A DNA stretch of 64,000 nucleotides from Flavihumibacter profundi (GTDB taxonomy: Bacteria; Bacteroidota; Bacteroidia; Chitinophagales; Chitinophagaceae): assembly GCF_020076305.1 (NCBI RefSeq), contig NZ_JAIQXE010000001.1, positions 620,001-684,000 of the forward strand, given 5' to 3'. Below, piece by piece: positions 44,424 to 52,212 of the stretch. Numbering within the stretch: the first letter of the stretch is position 1; every line of letters starts with the position of its first letter. Position numbers and translations under genes: made by a program. The notes under the pieces were generated by a model. It saw nothing but the letters and a program-made list of their open reading frames with translations, had not been told where the DNA came from and did not search any database.

Positions 44424-46640
44424 TTAAAATTCTATGGTTAGCCTTGCTTTTACAAAAAATGGGGTACCGGGAGTAAAATGAATTTCTTCCACGGGGATGG
44501 GCTCATTGTATAACCTGCTTTCTGTAAGGAACTGCGTCTCCTTCCATTTTAGGTTAAAAATATTTTCTGCTACGAGACCTGCACTCCATGTTTTATTGAA
44601 ATGCCAGGTTGCATTAGCGTCAGTGATAAAATATCCTTTGGCAATAACCGTGTTAGTTTGATCGGCCGGCCTGTTTCCCAACCAACGGTAACGCAATCCG
44701 GCATTGAATTTTACGCCAGTGTAGGCTAATCCACCGGTACTGCTGAATTTGGGGGCAAGGGGCAGGTACTGTGCATTTTTCGGTTCGTCTATAGCACGGC
44801 CAATGGTATAATTGGCATCTATGTCGGCAAAGAGGTGCTTAAAAATCTCATATCTGATTGAAACATCAATGCCCTTGCGAAAGGTTTTCCCACCTGGCTC
44901 AACAACAGCTTCATCGCCGACATAAATGAATTCCTGGTCAAGGTATAAAAACCAGGCAGCAGCATTGACCAGCATATTCTTTAAGGGCTTGGTAATTATC
45001 CCCAGGTCACTGCCCCATGCTGCAGGTAAAACATTCTGGCCGTTTTCGGGGATTACCACCCTGGCATCATTACTATGAAATCCCCTTCCGGCTTTAAGGT
45101 ATAGGGCGGTTTGCTTTGATGCCTGGTATTGTAAGTTCAATTTTGGACCCAGGATGCCTTTGCCAACTGATTTATTGGGAAGGCTATTGAGGTCATCTCG
45201 GTATTGGAAATTGAAATAATCATACCGCAAAGCACCGTTAATGGTCCAGTTATTTTTTTTATAGGTTTCACTCAAATAGCCTGAAAGGCTGGTTTCCCTG
45301 GCTGGCCCGAATGACATTGGCTCAGTAACCTCAGTACGCTGGTAGGTCCTGGAAAGTTCCAGGTTCCTGATATCATCATGGCGAAAATTTGCCCCTGCTT
45401 TAAACAGCAGGCTGGCGCCGTTCCGGAGATACTTTTCCTTTGTAAAGCTGCCGTTGTAGCCAAAGAGGTTGCGGTTTTCCTTTTGCCGGATCTGATCACC
45501 ATGTATTGTGTCTTCTTTAAAAAATGTGTAGTTGCTGTATAATTCAAAATTGTAGTTGGAATAGTACACCTGGTTTTCCATTGTCCCCCCATTCTTAAGC
45601 CGGCTGGTCAGCTTTGTGCTTAGGTTGGTACGGGAGGTCTGTCCGCCCTGGTTCGGGTCAATTGCGCCAAACCAGCCTATGCTTCCATCTGCCACTGCGC
45701 GTTCGGGAATCAGGCCACTTGCATTCCATTTGCTGTATAATGTAGAAGCCTGTGTGGTGAGGGTGGCGTTTTTGAAATGGAACTGGTGCTTGCCCGACAG
45801 GTTATACCTTTCCAGGTTTTGCGGATGTTCAAACGGTCCATCTGTAAAGTATAGTTCGCCGGCTATATATGCATTTTGTTTTTGGGACGGTTGAATGACA
45901 TTGAAGAGTCCGGCAGTCCTTAGCGTATTAAATATACCGCCTTCCACCCGCACCATATTTTTCGGGAGTTCATTAAAAGTATGCAGGGCTACATAACCCG
46001 CCGTGGTAAAATCACCTTTATCTGCGTAGTAGGGGCCTTTCCCGAAATCCAGTTTTTCAATGGTTTCAGGAATTACAAAATGCAGGTCTGCATAACCCTG
46101 GCCATGGGCATGGCTTACCATATTCACGGGAATACCGTCGGCACTGATATTCACATCTGTGCCATGGTCAACATCGAACCCGCGAAGGAACAGTTGTTCT
46201 GCCTTCCCCCCGCCGGCATGCTGCCCGATAAACAAACCGGGAACCATCCGTAAAATTTCCTGTGAGTTATTTAACGGCCGGGTGGTTAAATCAATCTTGT
46301 GCATATTGCTGAGTAAGGCATTGTCCAGTTTGGCGACGACCACTATCTCATCAAGGGAAGCCATTGCCTGGCTGAGGTAAATGACATTAGCCGTATTGTT
46401 TGTGGTGGCTAACATTGATTTACCGAGATAACCAACTTTAGATATAAAGATAGAATCTGATGGACCTGCTTTGATACTGAAATAGCCATCCTTGTCTGAT
46501 ATAGCGGAATATCCTTTTGTTGTTAAAATGGTGGCAGCATCAATGGCTGTTTTATATTGGCCATCCACCAGGCGGCCACGGTACACCTGGGCTTTTAGCG
46601 CAAAAGGTAAAAGCAGTAAGAGAAGGAATGCATATTTCAT
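44424..46640 (-). CDS. TonB-dependent receptor with carboxypeptidase-like N-terminal domain
   Basis: I chose the ATG at 46640, which begins MKYAFLLLLLL, a clear signal peptide ending at LKAQ. The frame is open up to 46748, but that would overlap the divergent channel gene and bury the signal. The protein has a carboxypeptidase regulatory-like sandwich (VYRGRLVDGQY), a plug (NNSQEILRMVPGLFIGQHAGG; LFLRGFDVDHGTD; KLDFGKGPYYADKGD) and a barrel. The barrel ends with the terminal strand FFVKARLTIEF. No STN domain is present. The plug's HAGGGKAEQLFLRGF pattern is of the siderophore/metal TonB-receptor kind rather than SusC. The substrate is unknown. Confidence 0.92.
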   Translation of the reverse strand: MKYAFLLLLLLPFALKAQVYRGRLVDGQYKTAIDAATILTTKGYSAISDKDGYFSIKAGPSDSIFISKVGYLGKSMLATTNNTANVIYLSQAMASLDEIVVVAKLDNALLSNMHKIDLTTRPLNNSQEILRMVPGLFIGQHAGGGKAEQLFLRGFDVDHGTDVNISADGIPVNMVSHAHGQGYADLHFVIPETIEKLDFGKGPYYADKGDFTTAGYVALHTFNELPKNMVRVEGGIFNTLRTAGLFNVIQPSQKQNAYIAGELYFTDGPFEHPQNLERYNLSGKHQFHFKNATLTTQASTLYSKWNASGLIPERAVADGSIGWFGAIDPNQGGQTSRTNLSTKLTSRLKNGGTMENQVYYSNYNFELYSNYTFFKEDTIHGDQIRQKENRNLFGYNGSFTKEKYLRNGASLLFKAGANFRHDDIRNLELSRTYQRTEVTEPMSFGPARETSLSGYLSETYKKNNWTINGALRYDYFNFQYRDDLNSLPNKSVGKGILGPKLNLQYQASKQTALYLKAGRGFHSNDARVVIPENGQNVLPAAWGSDLGIITKPLKNMLVNAAAWFLYLDQEFIYVGDEAVVEPGGKTFRKGIDVSIRYEIFKHLFADIDANYTIGRAIDEPKNAQYLPLAPKFSSTGGLAYTGVKFNAGLRYRWLGNRPADQTNTVIAKGYFITDANATWHFNKTWSAGLVAENIFNLKWKETQFLTESRLYNEPIPVEEIHFTPGTPFFVKARLTIEF

Positions 46641-46736
46641 TTCGGTTGTAAAGTTAAAGCGCTGCCTGCCATTTTCAACAGCACTGCTTGGAGTTTCCCC
46701 GGCTTCCCTTAATTTCATAGCCATACAGCCATATTT

Positions 46737-47699
46737 ATGAGAAAGCATGGTATCGGGTTATTAGTAATACTTTTTATTTGTTTTCCGAAAGCAAATTACG
46801 CGCAGCAAGCACCACCCGATACGGTTATTGCCGGTATTTATATTACCAGCATCCATGATATTGATTTCAAGCAGAAAGAGTATGTGGTCAATTGCTGGTT
46901 GTGGCTGAAGTATAAGAACAAGGATTTCAATTTTGTGGATAACCTGGAGATCCCGCAGGCGAAAAGCGTAACCAAATCGTTCTCCACCATAGATAGTTCC
47001 AATGGCCGGGTTTCCCTGATGATGAAGCTGCAATGTGTGATGAAGGATTCCTGGAAGATCAATAATTTCCCGTTTGACCAGCAGAAACTCAGGCTCTCCA
47101 TTGAAAATTCCCAGTATGATGTCAATTCCCTGGTGTTTAAAGCCGATACGGCCGGAAGGCATTATGACCCCCGCTTTGCTTTAAATGGATGGCTTATTGA
47201 CAGTTGTGTGTTGCAAACCGGAGTGAAGGCTTATGAAACAGCATTCGGGGATGAGTCGCTTTCCAAACAACATATGGATTACAGCAATTTCAGGGTTCGG
47301 ATGACCATCCATCGCGATGCGACCGGGCTGTTCTGGAAAATGTTCCTGGGTATGTACATCGCCTTCCTGATTGCCTATATCTGCTTTTACATCCATTATG
47401 ACGGAATCGATTCCCGTTTTGGGCTTAGCGTTGGTTCGTTGTTTGCCGTGATTGGTAATAAATACATTATTGATTCTTCCCTGCCCGAATCCTCCTCGTT
47501 TACGCTGGTGGATACTTTACACGGCCTTACCCTGTTTTTCATTTTTGGCATAATTACAGCAACAACGTACACGATGAAACTGGTAAAGGCAAACAGGGTA
47601 GAAGCTGCCAGGCGTTTTGATAAACGTATGGCTGTTTTGGTACTGGTTGCTTATATCCTTTTAAATACCTGGTTCATCTGGCAGGCGGCGAATGTGTAA
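46737..47699 (+). CDS. Prokaryotic pentameric ligand-gated ion channel homologue
   Basis: The 320-residue protein has a signal peptide (about 1-22). A beta-rich extracellular domain follows with GIYITSIHDIDFKQKEY (33-49), WLWLKYK and the signature NNFPFDQQKLRLSIE (FPFD at 111-114), as in the Cys-loop receptor family. The two cysteines of the eukaryotic loop are absent, as in bacterial members GLIC and ELIC. Four membrane helices follow: about 198-219, 226-247 (pore-lining candidate RFGLSVGSLFAVIGNKYII), 259-281 and 297-316. It is expected in the inner membrane with the ligand domain in the periplasm. It is divergent from the TonB receptor, with 96 bp between starts. The ligand and ion selectivity cannot be read from sequence. 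Confidence 0.85.
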   Translation: MRKHGIGLLVILFICFPKANYAQQAPPDTVIAGIYITSIHDIDFKQKEYVVNCWLWLKYKNKDFNFVDNLEIPQAKSVTKSFSTIDSSNGRVSLMMKLQCVMKDSWKINNFPFDQQKLRLSIENSQYDVNSLVFKADTAGRHYDPRFALNGWLIDSCVLQTGVKAYETAFGDESLSKQHMDYSNFRVRMTIHRDATGLFWKMFLGMYIAFLIAYICFYIHYDGIDSRFGLSVGSLFAVIGNKYIIDSSLPESSSFTLVDTLHGLTLFFIFGIITATTYTMKLVKANRVEAARRFDKRMAVLVLVAYILLNTWFIWQAANV

Positions 47700-47823
47700 T
47701 TGACCTTTTGGAAACCGTATGTTTTGTTCCCCGTTTGAGGGATATCATCATAGTGCCTGATGAAAGTCATGTATAGGCTTTTCCGTTCATGCATACTTTT
47801 ATCAAAATAAGTACAGAGCGTAT

Positions 47824-47835
47824 TTCAAATTTGAA
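47824..47835. promoter_or_regulatory. 12-bp palindrome upstream of the sulfatase gene
   Basis: The perfect palindrome TTCAAATTTGAA lies 22 bp before the sulfatase start codon, in a 158-bp gap. It could be an operator; the A/T content means chance cannot be excluded. Confidence 0.3.
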
Positions 47836-47857
47836 TTATGCTTTCCTTTAATTAATT

Positions 47858-50266
47858 ATGATGCACTATTTAAAACAATTAAGGCCATCCGCCTTTTATC
47901 TGCTGCTTGCAATAATAGCAATCGGGTTATTCAGTTGCAACCAGAAGAAGCCTGAAGGCGCTGGAACTGGAAAGGAAGAAACGGGAACTGTACAACCAGC
48001 AGGTGAAATGGACCGTACAGTCCTTCCTATTAAGGAACCTAAACGCCAGACCTACTCTGAGCTCGATGCCCGTAATGCCAAGGCGCCTGAACGTTTTGAG
48101 GTGAAAGCACCGAAGGGAGCACCTAACGTAGTGATTGTTTTAATTGACGACATGGGCTTCGGGGTATCTGAAGCTTTTGGGGGGCCTGTACATATGCCCA
48201 ACCTGGATAAGCTCGCCCAGAGTGGTATCAGGTATAACAATTTTCACACGACCTCACTTTGTGCACCAACCCGGGCAGCCTTGTTAACCGGTTATAACCA
48301 TCACTCAGTAAACATGGGATCTATTACGGAAACAGCCACTGCTTTTCCGGGTAACACTTCCATGAGGCCCCAGACGATAACGCCAATGGCGGAAGTACTT
48401 CGCCAGAACGGTTTCAATACTGCATTTTTCGGTAAAAGCCATGAAGTGCCCACCTGGCAAATTTCACCATCAGGCCCCCAGGATTTTTGGCCTACGAGAT
48501 CGGGGTTTGAAAAATTCTATGGCTTCCTGGGTGGGGAAACCAACCAATATGCCCCGTTAGTGTATGATGGCGTTACCCAGGTGGAAATTCCAAAGGACCC
48601 CAGGTACCATTTTACTGTTGATATGACCGACCATGCGATTTCATGGGTAAGGTTCCAGCAGTCAATAACACCCGACAAACCCTTCTTCATGTATTATGCC
48701 CCTGGTGCAACACATGCGCCGCACCATGTTCCTGCCGAATGGTCGGATAAATACAAAGGGAAATTTGACCAGGGATGGGATAAGGTTCGGGAAGAAACCC
48801 TCGAACGACAGAAAAAACTGGGCATCGTACCACCAAATACCAAGCTTGCGCCTAAGCCTGCTGATATAAAGGATTGGGATAAGCTTTCTGCTGATGAAAA
48901 GAAATTGTTCACCAGGCAGATGGAAGTTTATGCAGGTTTTGCCGAACACACCGATCATGAAATAGGACGGCTTATTGCTACCCTTGAAGATTTAGGTAAA
49001 ATGGATAACACCGTTTTCATTTTTATAGCAGGCGACAATGGTGCCAGCGCGGAAGGCCAAATGAACGGTATGTTCTCTGAAATGACCTATTTCAATGCAG
49101 TCGTGGAAACTGTCCCTGATATGCTGAAGCATTATAAAGAATGGGGGTCACCCAGTACATACCCGCATTTTGCTGCAGGATGGGCCGTGGCCATGGATGC
49201 GCCTTTTTCTTATACAAAACAGGTTAGTTCTGACTTTGGGGGAACCAGTAATGGTATGGTTATTCACTGGCCCGAAAGCATTAAGGCCAAAGGCGAGATC
49301 CGTTCACAATTCGGGCATGTGATTGATATTGCCCCAACCATCTATGAAATTACGGGTATCCCTTCCCCTAAAATGGTGAATGGTATAGAACAGGATCCCA
49401 TAGAAGGTACAAGCCTCGCCTACACGTTTAAAGATGCCAATGCAAAAGAGCGGCATACCCTGCAGTATTTTGAAATGTTCGGGAACAGGGCCCTTTATAA
49501 AGACGGGTGGTTTGCAAGGACAATTCACAGGCCGGCCTGGCGCCCCAAACCCCTTAATACCTTACAGGCGGATGTGTGGGATTTGTATAAAGTGACTGAA
49601 GATTTCAGCCTTGCCAACAACCTGGCGGATAAATATCCTGATACACTGAAAGCGCTGCAGGCTTTGTTTATGAAAGAAGCCGAAAAGTATCATGTACTTC
49701 CCCTGGATGACCGTTTCCTGGAAAGAACAGACGCCAAATTAGTTGGAAGGCCAACGGTTATGGAAGGACGCAATACTATGTTACTCGGTGACGGGATGAC
49801 AGGAATGGGGGTTGATATTTTCATTAGTTTAAGAAATACCTCTTATAACCTTACAGCAGATGTTGATGTTACTGCAAATGGGAATGGAGTAATCGTTTGC
49901 CAGGGTGGCAGGTTTGGTGGTGTATCATTTTACCTGAAGGCTGGCAAACCTGCATTTGCCTATAACTACCTTGGCCTGCAATCCTACTCAGTTATCGCTT
50001 CGCAGGCAATTAAGCCAGGTAAGCATACACTGGTTTACAACTTCGCCTACGATGGCGGCGGACCAGGTAAAGGCGGTTTGCTTAGCATCAATGTGGATGG
50101 GAATAAAGTTGCTGAGGGCCATATTGAAAAGACACAGCCCGGCATATTTTCAGTGGACGACCTTGCAGATGTGGGTGTTGATGAGGGAACTTATGTAACC
50201 GATTACGGGGCTTCTTCAAAGTTCAATGGCAAATTGGGCAATGTAAAGATCGAGGTTAAGAAATAA
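47858..50266 (+). CDS. Sulfatase (arylsulfatase-type) lipoprotein
   Basis: The 802-residue protein has a lipoprotein signal with Cys27 (GLFSC). The sulfatase core shows VIVLIDDMGFG (metal-binding Asp97-Asp98) and the formylglycine motif TTSLCAPTRAALLTG, where Cys135 is the residue matured to formylglycine. FFGKSHEVPTWQ, HAPHHVPAEW and IFIAGDNGAS complete the metal and substrate site. A C-terminal beta domain of about 150 residues (DVDVTANGNGVIVCQGG) follows. It resembles large arylsulfatases of the AtsA type. No sulfatase-maturating enzyme is in the window. Downstream genes for a glycine-zipper protein, an NTF2-like protein and others follow with short spacing. Confidence 0.92.
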   Translation: MMHYLKQLRPSAFYLLLAIIAIGLFSCNQKKPEGAGTGKEETGTVQPAGEMDRTVLPIKEPKRQTYSELDARNAKAPERFEVKAPKGAPNVVIVLIDDMGFGVSEAFGGPVHMPNLDKLAQSGIRYNNFHTTSLCAPTRAALLTGYNHHSVNMGSITETATAFPGNTSMRPQTITPMAEVLRQNGFNTAFFGKSHEVPTWQISPSGPQDFWPTRSGFEKFYGFLGGETNQYAPLVYDGVTQVEIPKDPRYHFTVDMTDHAISWVRFQQSITPDKPFFMYYAPGATHAPHHVPAEWSDKYKGKFDQGWDKVREETLERQKKLGIVPPNTKLAPKPADIKDWDKLSADEKKLFTRQMEVYAGFAEHTDHEIGRLIATLEDLGKMDNTVFIFIAGDNGASAEGQMNGMFSEMTYFNAVVETVPDMLKHYKEWGSPSTYPHFAAGWAVAMDAPFSYTKQVSSDFGGTSNGMVIHWPESIKAKGEIRSQFGHVIDIAPTIYEITGIPSPKMVNGIEQDPIEGTSLAYTFKDANAKERHTLQYFEMFGNRALYKDGWFARTIHRPAWRPKPLNTLQADVWDLYKVTEDFSLANNLADKYPDTLKALQALFMKEAEKYHVLPLDDRFLERTDAKLVGRPTVMEGRNTMLLGDGMTGMGVDIFISLRNTSYNLTADVDVTANGNGVIVCQGGRFGGVSFYLKAGKPAFAYNYLGLQSYSVIASQAIKPGKHTLVYNFAYDGGGPGKGGLLSINVDGNKVAEGHIEKTQPGIFSVDDLADVGVDEGTYVTDYGASSKFNGKLGNVKIEVKK

Positions 50267-50293
50267 TTCAATTGTTATAGTAAATAAACTAAG

Positions 50294-50851
50294 ATGAAAA
50301 CAAGGTATTTTAAAAACAGGTTTATCCAGGGTATCGCAGCAGCTTTCTTTCTGCTGGGGGGTCAAAACGCAATGGCCCAGCAACCAGCACCAACCGTACC
50401 CGATACGGCTAAGATGACGTATAACCAGATTTCAAACACGATGAAATTATATGTTTTTCCTTCTAAGGGACAAAGCAAGGACCAGCAAAAAAAGGATGAG
50501 TTTGCTTGTTATAACTGGGCTGTGGAACAGTCTGGCATTGATCCTTTGAACCTGCCTAAAGTAGAAGCGCCACCGCCTCAAACCGGTCCAACCGGCGGGG
50601 CTGTAAAAGGTGCCGCCAAAGGTGCGGCAGTGGGTGTGGCCATTGGTGCCATAGCGGGCGATGCAGGTAAGGGTGCAGCTATTGGCGCTGTTGCCGGCGG
50701 TGTGGCCGGAAGGCGTCAAGGCAAACAGGCGCAGGCCGAGCAAAACAAGCAAGCGGAGGCTGCAGCTGCAAAAACAGAGCAGGATATGAAAAATAGCTTC
50801 CAGAAAGCTTTTTCAGCATGTATTGAAGGGAAAGGGTACACGATTAAATAA
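50294..50851 (+). CDS. Glycine-zipper protein, exported
   Basis: The 185-residue protein has a signal peptide (ending near NAMAQ, residue 29). The middle contains a Gly/Ala-rich zipper segment (GGAVKGAAKGAAVGVAIGAI, then AGKGAAIGAVAGGVAG) typical of glycine-zipper outer-membrane or envelope proteins. Next comes a Gln/Ala-rich coiled-coil segment and a C-terminal FQKAFSACIEGKGYTIK with a Cys. A second Cys (FACYNWAVEQSG) precedes the zipper. It is 27 bp after the sulfatase gene and probably co-transcribed. The role is unknown; it may be an envelope or membrane-inserting component. Confidence 0.8.
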   Translation: MKTRYFKNRFIQGIAAAFFLLGGQNAMAQQPAPTVPDTAKMTYNQISNTMKLYVFPSKGQSKDQQKKDEFACYNWAVEQSGIDPLNLPKVEAPPPQTGPTGGAVKGAAKGAAVGVAIGAIAGDAGKGAAIGAVAGGVAGRRQGKQAQAEQNKQAEAAAAKTEQDMKNSFQKAFSACIEGKGYTIK

Positions 50852-50878
50852 ACCGACAACAATAAAAATTTTTCATTT

Positions 50879-51391
50879 ATGAAGCAGCTTATCTTTTTCG
50901 CAGTTATAATTACCTGCCTCTATTCATGTTCAGCGCCATCTGCTCCTGCTGATAAAATAAGAACAGAAAACCTTGCCCTTGCCAAAAAGTTTCTGCATGC
51001 TGTGGAAACCAAGGATGCTGTGACGATGGACTCCCTGCTTGCAGATAATTACAAAGGATTTGGTCCTTCTTATGGTGATTCAGTCAACAAAGAAGAAGCC
51101 CTTAAAGGCTTTAAGTATAATTCAGAAAACCTTTATGAATCAGTTAAGTATACCCGCTTTCAAAATATTGCGGTAACGGTAGAAGAGGGTGAAGAGGCTG
51201 AGCCGGGTAACTGGGTTTCCAACTGGGCCGAAATTGCCATTAAATACAAGGATGGCCGGGGGCCGGTACATGCCTGGGTGAATGCTGTTTACAAAATTAA
51301 GAACGGGAAAATCGTGTTGAGCAGGACCTTTTACAATGAAGCAGATGTGTTGCGGCAGCTGGGGTATAAATTTACTCCACCTAGTGAATAG
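50879..51391 (+). CDS. NTF2-like (SnoaL-type) lipoprotein
   Basis: The 170-residue protein has a lipoprotein signal with Cys17 (CLYSCSAPS). The mature domain shows the NTF2-like/SnoaL pattern: LALAKKFLHAVETKDAVTMDSLLADN-type first helices (here FLHAVETKDAVTMDSLLADN), NWAEIAIKYKDG and VNAVYKIKNGKIVLSRTFYN. Such small cone-shaped folds bind small ligands or act as immunity or accessory proteins. It is located 27 bp after the glycine-zipper gene. No specific function can be assigned. Confidence 0.82.
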   Translation: MKQLIFFAVIITCLYSCSAPSAPADKIRTENLALAKKFLHAVETKDAVTMDSLLADNYKGFGPSYGDSVNKEEALKGFKYNSENLYESVKYTRFQNIAVTVEEGEEAEPGNWVSNWAEIAIKYKDGRGPVHAWVNAVYKIKNGKIVLSRTFYNEADVLRQLGYKFTPPSE

Positions 51392-51428
51392 TAATTTTTT
51401 TTGATCCAGGCGAGAGAAAGCAGCGTCT

Positions 51429-52172
51429 ATGCCAAACCGTAATTTTTTTTTAAAAATTTCCCTGGCCCTGATACTGGTTGGATCGGGATCGGAGGTAATG
51501 TCACAGCTTTCAAAAAAGGCCCAGGAAGTCTGGCCCTCTATTGATGCTTATTATACTATTAATCATAGGTTTCGGTTATACGGAACCGCTGGCGGGACTA
51601 AACTCGATGAGTCATCCTATTCTGATGGAGCAATAGGACTGTTTGTTGACTATTTCACGTTTCCTATAGTAAAGAAAATCCACTCCAACTATAGCCATGC
51701 TGATAGTCTTCCCGGAAAGTATATATTCTTTAGGGGTGGTTATCAATATAGTGCCACCCCGCCGAGTTCAGAAGACCCTTTCAAAGAGAGCATGATCGTT
51801 ACTGAGGCGGATGCCAGGTTCTACCTGCCCTGGGCAATGTTACTTACCAACAAAAACCGTTTCGACTGGCGGATAAATAACGGTGAATTTAAAAGCCGCT
51901 ACCGGCCGCGATTGAACGTTGAAAAGGACTTGCGGACCCAATACCTGATTTTTACAGCCTATGGGTTTGTAGAATACTTTGCCAACTTCGGTAATAGCGC
52001 TGTCAACCGTTTCAGGACCCAGCTGGGGGTTGAATTAAGGGTAACAAAAAGGACGAACTATGAAGTTTTCTGGAACCACCAGTTTGAGCACCAGCCAGAG
52101 ATCCAGACCGTAGATGCCTTCGGTATGACATTTAAAATGTACTTGGTAAAAAAACAAAAGAAGGCTAAATAG
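51429..52172 (+). CDS. DUF2490 outer-membrane protein
   Basis: The 247-residue protein has a signal peptide and aromatic-rich beta strands. Segments such as VWPSIDAYYTINHRFRLYGTAG, RFDWRINNGEFKSRYRPRLNVEK and TKRTNYEVFWNHQFEHQPE match the DUF2490 family of predicted outer-membrane barrels. It ends with a basic tail (KKQKKAK). It lies between the NTF2-like lipoprotein and the GH63-like glucosidase gene, with short spacing, suggesting co-expression. The role is unknown. Confidence 0.78.
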   Translation: MPNRNFFLKISLALILVGSGSEVMSQLSKKAQEVWPSIDAYYTINHRFRLYGTAGGTKLDESSYSDGAIGLFVDYFTFPIVKKIHSNYSHADSLPGKYIFFRGGYQYSATPPSSEDPFKESMIVTEADARFYLPWAMLLTNKNRFDWRINNGEFKSRYRPRLNVEKDLRTQYLIFTAYGFVEYFANFGNSAVNRFRTQLGVELRVTKRTNYEVFWNHQFEHQPEIQTVDAFGMTFKMYLVKKQKKAK

Positions 52173-52196
52173 AATTATAAATGTATTCGGGTTAAT

Positions 52197-52210
52197 TATA
52201 AAATTTTATA
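52197..52210. promoter_or_regulatory. 14-bp A/T palindrome before the glucosidase gene
   Basis: The perfect palindrome TATAAAATTTTATA ends 2 bp before the ATG at 52213, where the ribosome would bind. It could influence translation or bind a regulator, but its pure A/T composition lowers confidence. Confidence 0.3.
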
Positions 52211-52212
52211 TT

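Noticed and set aside
46641-46748. Extended N-terminus of the TonB receptor
   Set aside because: The extension would overlap the divergent channel gene and bury the signal peptide starting at 46640.
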